Of a DNA stretch of 64,000 nt, positions 51,529 to 58,033 are shown piece by piece (position 1 is the stretch's first letter; every line of letters starts with the position of its first letter). Source of the DNA: Rhipicephalus microplus. Taxonomy: Eukaryota; Arthropoda; Arachnida; Ixodida; Ixodidae. The position numbers and the translations under genes were made by a program. The stretch is from positions 104,984,145-105,048,144 of the forward strand of contig NC_134709.1 of the NCBI RefSeq assembly GCF_043290135.1. The letters run 5' to 3'. The notes beneath the pieces are model-generated. The model was not told where the DNA came from and searched no databases. It saw only the letters and a program-made list of their open reading frames with translations.

Positions 51529-51622
51529 TGGTTATTTTTTCATCCACTTTTCCACTTTTCTTTCTTCTTATTTACATCCCATTGGTTCTAATAACGTCCC
51601 CTGTACATTCCTTGGCATTACT

Positions 51623-51625
<3 letters not shown>

Positions 51626-51673
<48 letters not shown>
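51626..51673. repeat. (TA)n microsatellite at the array edge
   Basis: 48 bp of perfect TA repeats separating the broken last satellite monomer from the 3' end of the Penelope-like element. Confidence 0.98.
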
Positions 51674-51676
<3 letters not shown>

Positions 51677-51724
51677 TTAGGAATAAAAGAAGACACATAC
51701 GAAAGTTTGATAGTTGTTTACTCT

Positions 51725-51755
51725 ATGTTTTGGCCGTGGCACGGCCTTTGTCAGG
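51725..51755 (-). other. Hammerhead-like stem-loop, PLE-A 3' copy
   Basis: On the minus strand: CTGACAA, a GGCCGTG...CACGGCC hairpin, then AAAACAT. It resembles the minimal hammerhead core (CTGANGA, stem II, GAAAC, GTH) known from Penelope-like elements. Position G8 reads A and the GAAA is AAAA, so this copy is probably inactive. Confidence 0.4.
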
Positions 51756-51916
51756 ATTAACAGAAATACGAGTATGTGGCCGCTTTTATGGGCAGGCATG
51801 AACACGTTAGTACAAAACACGTGCGATCGGCATGTGAGTGTCATAAAAAGTGTTTAAACAGCCGTGAGTACACTAAAAAACCATTAAAAATGTAATACAA
51901 TGGACAAGAGTGTGGG

Positions 51917-52160
51917 GCCCCGCCGCGGTGGTCTAGTGGCTAAGGTACTCGTCTGCTGACCCACAGTTCACGGGTTCGAATCCCGGCTGCGGCGGCTGCA
52001 TTTCCTATGAAGGCGGAAATGTTGTAGGCCCGTGTACTCAGATTTGGGTGCACGTTAAAGAACCCAAGGTGGTCTAAATTTCCGGAGCCCTCCACTACGG
52101 CGTCTCTCATAATCACATGGAGGTTTTGGGACGTTAAACCACACAAATCAATCAATCATG
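51917..52160 (+). mobile_element. tRNA-derived SINE, tick Ruka-like
   Basis: A 244-bp element with a tRNA-like head at 51922-51993. Its acceptor GCCGCGG pairs with CTGCGGC, the A box is TGGTCTAGTGG and the B box GGTTCGAATCC. A body about 160 bp long follows, ending in AATCAATCAATCAT. It is flanked by 12-bp target duplications, CAAGAGTGTGGG (51905-51916) and CAAGATTGTGGG (52161-52172), which differ at one base. The equivalent site without the SINE is seen at about 56430 in the other pLTR. I recognise the sequence as the common SINE of hard ticks; the family name is from memory. Confidence 0.88.
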
Positions 52161-52316
52161 CAAGATTGTGGGCATGTAAAAGGCATTTGTAACATTCACC
52201 ATTGACGACGAGGATCACGCATAAAAGATAAATAAATAAATAAATATGTGATAACCTTCAGGAAGTATGGAATGCTTCAGTTATGCTTCTTTAAATATTT
52301 CTCAAAATTGCGGACG

Positions 52317-52907
52317 TCAGGGCATTGTAGGAAGGCATGACACTTTGCCTACGCATTCGTTATTGCCGGATAACAGACTGTTGAACTTGTGAATCAAGAA
52401 CCATTCTCGAATTTCGCGATCATGGTGCGATTTCAAGCCCGATTTCACTAGTGTCACCATAATATTGTCAAACGAATGACCCGGTAGATGAAAATGCTTG
52501 GACAATGGAAGATGTGGTAAACTGTTTACGTGTGATTTGTGGTTGTTGAAACGGATGCGAAAAGATGTCTCGGTTTGACCAATGTATTGCATGTGGTAGA
52601 TTGAACATTCAAGTAAGTGAATGATGTTGTTGCTATCGCAGTTTAAGTCCCCTTTACTCCTAAGTGAAAAGCTAGATGTCGTGCTTTTAGCAACGGTCGC
52701 AGTGGTCGTGTGCGCACAAACTCTACATCGCGTTTTCTTGCAGGGGTGACAACGAACTGGAGCAATGAATCTAGTCTTGGAAGAAGTTACCATGTCATGC
52801 CAGTTCCTTGATCTCCGATATACAACCCGCGGTGATTCAGTGAGGATGTCCTTAAGGCGATCGCTCGGTGTCCATAGGTTGTTATGCTTTCTGAGTATAT
52901 GCGACAC
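52317..52907 (-). pseudogene. GIY-YIG endonuclease domain of PLE-A
   Basis: A 196-codon open frame forming the C-terminal part of the Penelope-like polyprotein. A zinc-binding linker C53-x2-C56-x4-C61-x2-C64 precedes the GIY-YIG core at about residues 95-125: IIHLLEC, MQYIGQT, then R and NNHK. The first motif has H where Y is usual. The domain nicks the target DNA during insertion. It is out of frame with the RT fragment upstream (53028-53738), with frameshifts in the 120 bp between, so it is a remnant and not an independent gene. Its stop at 52317 is the natural end of the polyprotein, as the parallel copy at 56587 shows. Confidence 0.82.
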
Positions 52908-53027
52908 GTTAGGAATAGATGCAGATCGTTAAAACGAGGTTGGTTCGGAAAGGTGGCGCTAATCGCTTGTCCTTACTGATGAGCTTTTTCCGATCGAGAC
53001 ATTTGGCCCGTTGGAGACAGTCGTCAA

Positions 53028-53738
53028 TTATTTGTGAAGGATATTGTTGTTCGGTAATGCTTTACGGAGCTGGTCACAGTTGCGAGTGAAATCCCTGTTG
53101 TCCGAACAAATTATTTTAAAACGGATAGCTTGGCTATAGGATATACTTGTTTTGCAGTGTTTGACATGGCTACTTTTAAAATGAAGATATCTTTGTCGGT
53201 CAGTGGGCTTCCTGTATAGGTTTGTCGTTAGTTTACCATTGCTTAAAGCTACATTGGCGTCAAGGAAGTTTATGGTGAAGGGTGAATAAGAGTAAGAAAG
53301 GGATATGGATGGTTCTACTTTGTTGAAGTCTGCAATGAAAGAATGTAATGCTGCTTCACCATAGTGCCAAATTAAGAAAATGCCGTGAATGAAGTGTTTG
53401 TAATAAAGTGGTTCAAGGTCCCGAGTCGCGAGAAAGTTATTTTGTAGAATGCCCATGAAGATGTTCGCATAATTGGGACATATTTTTGTGCCCCTCGAGG
53501 TGCCGCTGGTTTGAACATAATGTTGACCGTTAAATTTAAAGTTGTTAAGCTCGAGTATCAGTGATAATATAGTGCAAAAGGTGGAACCGTCGATGGTTTT
53601 GTCATTTACCGAGTGATTGCATGCTTGGAGTTCAGAACGAATCTCGTCCGCATAGGGTATATTTGTGTACAGTGACACCACATCTAGTGACATCAGAAGA
53701 GCCTCACTCGGAACACGCATATTTACAATGTCACGCAC
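53028..53738 (-). pseudogene. Penelope-type RT fragment with a lost catalytic pair
   Basis: A 236-codon frame covering RT palm and thumb. Motif A is intact with D19 in SLDVVSLYTNIP, and GTKICPNYANIFMG corresponds to the next conserved block. In motif C, where Penelope-type RTs have a YIDD-like box, the sequence reads FIHGIF at residues 116-121. Both catalytic aspartates are replaced by H118 and G119, so this copy cannot polymerise DNA. Downstream TNLYRKPTDR is typical of the class. The ATG is internal to a broken polyprotein. Confidence 0.85.
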
Positions 53739-54394
53739 AAAGTGATTAGTGTCCTTGACATATGAAGAAAAGTTAGGAGGAATTGAACTAATTAAGCTCT
53801 CTGCATATCGAAACAGGCTTTCCGTGATGGTTCCTATTCCTTAAAATATTATGTGGTCTGGATTATTTTGTTAATGAATCTTAGTAAGCAGATAAAATCC
53901 ACCAGCTACCGGACTAAAGGGGGACTAAGGATTTAAGCGCAGTTTCTGGAATTGTATTTTTTCTTAAAAGCTGTTTAAAAGTTTCTTTTACTTTGGTCTT
54001 GAATTCTTCGGTTGGGTCGTAGCTCAAACGTCTGTAAATTGTGCGGTCATTTAGTTGCCTGTGGGCCTCACGAAGGTAATCAGCCTTATTCATTATTACG
54101 ATTGCGCCCCTTTTATCGGCCGGTTTGATGACGATGTCGTTTCGGGAAGCCAGGGTTCGGATCGCTTGTTTTTTTTTTGTCGCTTAGGTTGCGGTAAAAC
54201 GGCGATTGCTTCTTGTATGCTTCGAGTACATCTCGCTGCACTGCTTGGATGGAAATATCTTGACATTTATTCCTTTGGAAAGGGCGAGTCCAGTTCTTAG
54301 TAGAAAAAAATGCTGTTTTGATAGATGGAGGCCGATTATGAAAGTATTCACGTAAACGCATGCTTCTTTCAAAATTGTTTAGGCGACTGATTAG
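53739..54394 (-). pseudogene. Degenerate N-terminal RT region of PLE-A
   Basis: Short open stretches in different frames carry Penelope-RT landmarks. 54113-54361 encodes a block starting MRLREYFHNRPP and containing NWTRPFQRNK. The minus strand at about 54138-54112 reads DIVIKPADK, a hallmark of this RT class, in another frame. The switch falls at a T10 run (54169-54178). Several stops follow between 53739 and 54020. No translatable product is expected. Confidence 0.78.
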
Positions 54395-54986
54395 TTAGAA
54401 TTCACTGTATCTTCCATTGGCAGGACAAAACTTCAAACCACGGGAAAGAACGCTCAATTCTTCAGCCGATAACGTGGCACTAGAAATATTTACTATATTT
54501 CCAGCTTCTGCGGAGGACAAATGCACTGAAGACGTTGCGTCATCAGGAGTGCTGACGCTTGTGCAAATGTTATCACGCATTAACTTTTTATATTTTTTTT
54601 TCGCTGAGCTCGCGAATCTTTTTTTGCCTGTAGTTATGAAGCGACGCTCTTTCATCGGCAGTGAAATTCCGCGTAGCAAAGAGTTGGTTCTCTTTGTTCC
54701 TTAGCTGTTTTCCGGATGAGTCATAATGGTTAGGGACATTGCGCCTGAGTTCCAGAGACGCTTGTTTGAGTGTGTTATCCTACCTGGAGAGATTTCTGCT
54801 AGTCATTTCAGACGTAGAAGGCCTTAAGTTAAGGCTTAAACCTTTAGGTACTGTTGATGTAACAATATACATTTTTAATGTGGAAGCATGCAGGTCGCAG
54901 CGAATACGCTTTTCGATTACTTTTCTAAGCTTCAAAAAACGCACTGAGGCATCCCCAAAGGGAGTCTTACCCCAGCTAGGTGGTGG
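54395..54986 (-). pseudogene. N-terminal extension of the Penelope-type RT, broken
   Basis: 54395-54679 is open for 94 codons and ends with LSAEELSVLSRGLKFCP, a typical Penelope N-terminal block. A single TAA at 54397-54395 separates it from the next in-frame segment. Upstream, 54986-54783 is open in the frame of the SGNH protein and encodes basic RT-leader sequence including a VPKGL motif, until TAG at 54782-54780. The two parts are separated by a frameshift near a T9 run (54593-54601). Confidence 0.72.
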
Positions 54987-56174
54987 TCATTTGGTTGCAT
55001 GGGTAAGATCAGGCCGCTTGCTTCTGAATTGGTACCTTGACTGGGACGACGTGGCACCGCTGAGAGGCGGAGAAGTGGCCGTTGTTGCCTTGCTGCGCAC
55101 TTGATTGTTCGTAACCCTGTAAAAAGACACTGCTTTGTCTGTCATCATCGTGGTGATTGTTTTTGCCGGTGTCTTGTTTCTCATTGTCAGGCTGGTCGTT
55201 GCGTTGGTTGAAGGTACACAGCTTGGCGATGTCTTTCTTGTTGGTGTCAACTTATTCACTGCATCTCTCGCCGTGGCCTCTTTTTCAGAAGCCCTGCTGG
55301 TCGATGGCCGCCTTGTCGTTGACTTGCTTGTCACTGCCCTGCTTCCATGTGTGTTGCTTGCTGTTGTCGCACTTGATCGGCCTGCCGTTGAGCGAATTTT
55401 AATCACCTCGATACCACTTGGTGGCATTCTCGCAGAGGGTGCAGCCACTTTCTCAGATGACGGAAGACTGTCGTGAAAACGAGCTTTCGTGGCACGAGGC
55501 ACATTACAAATAGTTCCGCTGCTTGTGTAGTCTTCCCAAGCAGCCGATGACGCATCATGTGGATTTTCGAAGCACAACTGTAGAAAGTGACAGGCAAGTA
55601 GCGCAAAGCCCTTGAAACTTGGGTGGAGACCGTCACTTGCGAGCACGCGAAATGGCGGGAGCCATTCAAATCCATGGTCGACGTGAAATACCAGCTTTGA
55701 ACGTTGGCCAAAGTTCCGAAAGAGTTGGTTGAAAAATCTTGCAGACTTACTGCAACGTTGCACAAAGGCTTCGTTTCTGCTACCTTGACGACGGTTGCAG
55801 GATCGTGGCAGGAACACGCTTGCGTATATTCGACGTATAGCGGGGCGCCGTTTCGTTACGATATCCAGCATCTCGCGGTACCTGGCAAAAGCCACATTGC
55901 CGGAACACTTTGGGATGTCATTGCTGCCAACATGAAGGATGAGCGTTACTGTTAACGTAGGCACGAAATCCAATAGTGAACTTACATCACTGGAGGTAGC
56001 ACCACTCTGAGAGATGAAGGCTGGCGTACCCGCATGGGGTGGATCAAAATGCTCGTATAGTAATTTTGGCGGCGAGTCACCCAAAATGGCTGCCGATGTG
56101 GCACTTTTAGGGTATTTGCAGTCAACAATTTTCGTAGTGGCTTTTCCGGGACCCATTGTAGTAAAATGATGCAA
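54987..56174 (-). CDS. SGNH/GDSL hydrolase-like protein in the Penelope-like element
   Basis: A 395-codon uninterrupted frame. The N-terminal half matches the SGNH-hydrolase pattern. Block I is ILGDS with nucleophile S34, block II is SGAT with G58, block III is HVGSND with N85, and block V is SDGLHPSFKG with D181 and H184. All catalytic residues are therefore present. The C-terminal ~180 residues are rich in Ser, Thr, Arg and Lys, look disordered and could bind nucleic acid. The ATG chosen is the first after the pLTR end, 32 bp away. The frame ends in TGA at 54987, but the same frame then runs 68 more codons into RT-leader sequence. SGNH domains are known in ORF1 of CR1-type LINEs and in Ngaro-type elements; their role is unclear. 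Membership of the PLE is inferred from position, strand and frame. Confidence 0.75.
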   Translation of the reverse strand: MHHFTTMGPGKATTKIVDCKYPKSATSAAILGDSPPKLLYEHFDPPHAGTPAFISQSGATSSDVSSLLDFVPTLTVTLILHVGSNDIPKCSGNVAFARYREMLDIVTKRRPAIRRIYASVFLPRSCNRRQGSRNEAFVQRCSKSARFFNQLFRNFGQRSKLVFHVDHGFEWLPPFRVLASDGLHPSFKGFALLACHFLQLCFENPHDASSAAWEDYTSSGTICNVPRATKARFHDSLPSSEKVAAPSARMPPSGIEVIKIRSTAGRSSATTASNTHGSRAVTSKSTTRRPSTSRASEKEATARDAVNKLTPTRKTSPSCVPSTNATTSLTMRNKTPAKTITTMMTDKAVSFYRVTNNQVRSKATTATSPPLSGATSSQSRYQFRSKRPDLTHATK

Positions 56175-56253
56175 AAAAGAAATTCTTTGGTCCGGTGCTA
56201 GTATAATTAGGAATAAAGGAGCACACTTACAAAAACTTGATAGTTGTTTACTC

Positions 56254-56285
56254 TACGTTTTGACCGTGGCACGGCCTTCGTCAGG
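56254..56285 (-). other. Hammerhead-like stem-loop, upstream pLTR
   Basis: Minus strand: CTGACGA, a GGCCG...CGGTC stem, then AAAACGTA. The CTGANGA box is intact and ACGT, a possible dimerising stem III, is present. GAAA reads AAAA. It lies about 80 bp upstream of the SGNH frame. Confidence 0.45.
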
Positions 56286-56586
56286 ATTAACAGAAATACG
56301 AGTATGTGGCCGCTTTATGGGGAGGCGTGAACACGCCTGAACAAAGAACGCGCGATCAGCATGTGAGTGTCACAAACATTCTTTGAAACAGCCGTGACTA
56401 CACTAAAAAAACCATTAAAAATGTAATACAATGGACAAGATTGTGGGCATTTAAAAGGCATTTGTAACATTCACCATTGAGGACGAGGATCACGCATGAA
56501 AATAAATAAATAAATATGTGATAACCTTTAGGAAGTATATAATACGTTAGAGATGCTTCTTTAAATATTTCTCAAAATTGCGGACG

Positions 56587-57299
56587 TCAGGGCATCGTAG
56601 AAAGGCATGACACTTTGTCTACGCATTCGTTAATGCCGGATAACAGACTGTTGAGCTTGTGAATCAAGAGCAATTCTCGAATTTTGCGATCATGGTGCGA
56701 TTTAACGCCCGATTCTAATAGTGTAACCATAATATTGTCAAACGAATGACCCGGTACATGAAAATGCTTGGACAATGGAAGATATGGTAAACTGTTTACG
56801 TGTGGTTTGTGGTTGTTGAAATGGATGCGAAAAGATGTCTCGGTTAACCGATCTATTGCATGTGGCAGATTGAGCACTCAAGTAAGTAAATGATTTTGCT
56901 GCTATCGCAGTTTAAGTCCTCCTATAATCCTAAGTGAAAAGTGAGATGCCGTGCTTTTAGCAAGAGTCGCAGTGGTCATGTGCGCACAAACTTTACATCG
57001 CGTTTTTTACAGGGGTGACAACCAATTGGAGCGTTGAATCTAGTCTTGGAAGAAGTTACTATGTCGCGCAAGTTCCTTGATCTCCGATATACAACCTGCG
57101 GTGATTCAGTGAAGATTTCCTTAAGCCGATCGCTCTGTGTCAGTAAGTTGTGATGCTTTCTGAGTATATGCGCCCCGTTAGGAATAGATGCAGAATGCGT
57201 TAGAACGAGGTTGGCTCGGGAAGGTAGCGCTAATCGCTTGTCCTTACTGATGAGCTTTTTCCGATCGAGACATTTGGCCCGTTGGAGACCGTCGGTCAA
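56587..57299 (-). pseudogene. Disrupted GIY-YIG endonuclease in the upstream pLTR
   Basis: Two frames, 56976-57299 (107 codons, linker part) and 56587-56877 (96 codons, domain C-terminus), parallel the intact-length copy at 52317-52907. Indels fall between them, and the sequence where the second copy has YIGQTETS reads AIDRLTETS, so the core motif is destroyed. It is a promoter-region duplicate and not expected to encode anything. Confidence 0.8.
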
Positions 57300-57383
57300 T
57301 TATTTGTGAAGGATATTGTTGTTCGGTAATGCTTTACGGAGCTGGTCACAGTTGCGAGTGAAATCCCTGTTGTCCGAACAAAT

Positions 57384-57386
<3 letters not shown>

Positions 57387-57461
<75 letters not shown>
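57387..57461. repeat. (TA)n microsatellite, split by the second gypsy element
   Basis: 75 bp of TA repeats between the truncated PLE-A pLTR and the LTR at 57462. It continues for 10 bp at 62752-62761 on the other side of the retrotransposon. Confidence 0.97.
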
Positions 57462-57465
<4 letters not shown>

Positions 57466-57619
57466 AAGGCGTTTATTAGCCGGCCCACAGCGAGCAAGCA
57501 CAATGGCGACAGTAACGGCCAAGCACGGGCTCTCAGCGCGAGCGGCATCCCTTTTGGGTAGACCCACTAGAAGGCACCTGAGAGTTCCACCTATTTCAGT
57601 GTTCGGAAGCTTCTTTACA
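57462..57619 (-). repeat. 3' LTR of the second gypsy element (158 bp)
   Basis: TGTTAAGG...TTTACA. It differs from the partner LTR at three sites: CAGCGAGC/CAGCAAGC, CATCCC/CATCTC and CACCTATT/CACCAATT. The next 36 bp up to the pol stop contain CCCCGGGG and hold no further gene. Confidence 0.95.
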
Positions 57620-57655
57620 ATTACCCCGGGGTCGAAGAGGGAGCCGCCTGGCGAC

Positions 57656-58033
57656 CTAACAGCTTGTCACTATGAGCGGGTCATAGTAAGCCTTCACGCG
57701 CTCCACGTTGACTATGTCGCGCCCGCGACGGCGCATATTCGAAGTTTGTTCAATTGGTTCGATCAGATAGTTGACCGGAGATGTGCGCTCGATGACACGG
57801 TAGGGGCCTTCGTATTTCGGGAGTAGTTTGGAAGAAAGGCCAGCTACAGAGGTCGGGATTGAGAGCCATACAAGAGAACCAGGAAGAAACGTGGGCTCAG
57901 AAGTGGCGGAGCCATCACGAATACTCTTCTGCCGCTCTTGCTCATGCGTCGTAAATGTCTTGAAAAGCTCTCGACACTCTTCAGCAAGCCTGGCTGTCTC
58001 AGAAATAGGTGCACATTCAGATGGATCCGGCGT
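57656..58033 (-). pseudogene. pol: Detached integrase C-terminus with GPY/F module
   Basis: After the TAA at 58034 the same reading frame stays open for 125 codons to TAG at 57658-57656. It contains a PGSLVWL strand and KYEGPYRVIE, the GPY/F module of gypsy-type integrases, then VERVKAYYDP near the end. A single nonsense change separates it from the pol frame above. Confidence 0.85.

Larger units (their letters stand above)
23202..51625 (+). repeat. Right satellite array, continuation of the ~456-bp repeat
   Basis: Same repeat and orientation as the left array. It resumes exactly where the retrotransposon insertion ended and stops in a (TA)n run. The 72-nt tRNA-like units start at 23632, 24089, 24544, 25000, 25457, 25913, 26368, 26824, 27281, 27737, 28194, 28650, 29105, 29561, 30017, 30473, 30930, 31385, 31841, 32298, 32754, 33211, 33667, 34122, 34578, 35035, 35492, 35948, 36404, 36860, 37316, 37773, 38229, 38684, 39140, 39597, 40053, 40510, 40967, 41423, 41879, 42335, 42791, 43248, 43704, 44159, 44615, 45072, 45528, 45984, 46440, 46895, 47351, 47808, 48265, 48721, 49177, 49634, 50089, 50545, 51001 and 51457. 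Monomers are more divergent here than on the left. Several carry damaged A boxes or altered TATA boxes, and these variants were multiplied with their blocks. Confidence 0.97.
51677..53112 (-). repeat. 3' region of PLE-A (downstream pLTR copy)
   Basis: Collinear with 56207-57383 once the SINE and its extra target copy (about 256 bp) are removed, giving 1180 against 1177 bp. It includes the last RT codons, the endonuclease and the 3' UTR. The two copies differ by scattered substitutions and small indels. Confidence 0.88.
51677..57383 (-). mobile_element. Penelope-like retroelement PLE-A, degenerate, with pLTRs
   Basis: A minus-strand element of about 5.7 kb. Order from its 5' end: a truncated copy of its own 3' region (57383-56207), a 395-codon SGNH-hydrolase-like frame, RT remnants, a GIY-YIG endonuclease and a 3' UTR ending at 51677. 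The head-to-tail duplicate of the 3' region is the pLTR arrangement typical of Penelope-like elements, where the upstream partial copy is thought to supply promoter sequence. RT and endonuclease belong clearly to this class: the DIVIKPADK motif, LDVVSLYTNIP, and a CX2CX4CX2C linker before GIY-YIG. The RT is broken by frameshifts, stops and loss of its catalytic pair. (TA)n flanks both ends, and a SINE sits in the 3' UTR. Confidence 0.88.
56207..57383 (-). repeat. Upstream partial copy (pLTR) of PLE-A
   Basis: Second copy of the PLE-A 3' region. Its end, TTAGGAATAAAG, lies 32 bp upstream of the first ATG of the SGNH frame. It is 5'-truncated at CAAAT, followed by CC and (TA)n. Its endonuclease is disrupted. 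The first ~370 bp (56207-56586) are UTR, with a hammerhead-like stem-loop at 56254-56285 and no frame I can support. Confidence 0.88.

Noticed and set aside
215..51591. Hundreds of 60-151-codon frames in the satellite (starting MALxVTPTSKF or MLKHGKNEP), some spanning a whole monomer from ATG to TAG
   Set aside because: 456 is divisible by 3 and the monomer has a TAG-ATG junction, so frames recur by repetition. They run through the tRNA-like unit (the VAQWLEHRTR translation is a familiar artefact of tRNA-like repeats) and indels break them in most copies.
1..51625. CRISPR-like array
   Set aside because: Period is 456 bp with no short direct repeats separating unique spacers, and the sequence is eukaryotic.
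54055..54300. Plus-strand frame with a GCGKTAIAS stretch resembling a Walker A motif
   Set aside because: It lies antisense to the Penelope RT remnant, lacks a full GxxxxGKT pattern and any Walker B, and crosses the T10 run.
54987..56174. Host GDSL esterase gene
   Set aside because: No introns, signal peptide or host-like flanks. It sits in frame with RT-leader sequence between the two PLE copies of the same strand, so an element-encoded protein is more likely, although a captured host gene is not excluded.
57300..57567. Frames with long IYIYIY runs
   Set aside because: Translations of the (TA)n microsatellite joined to LTR or PLE sequence by chance.
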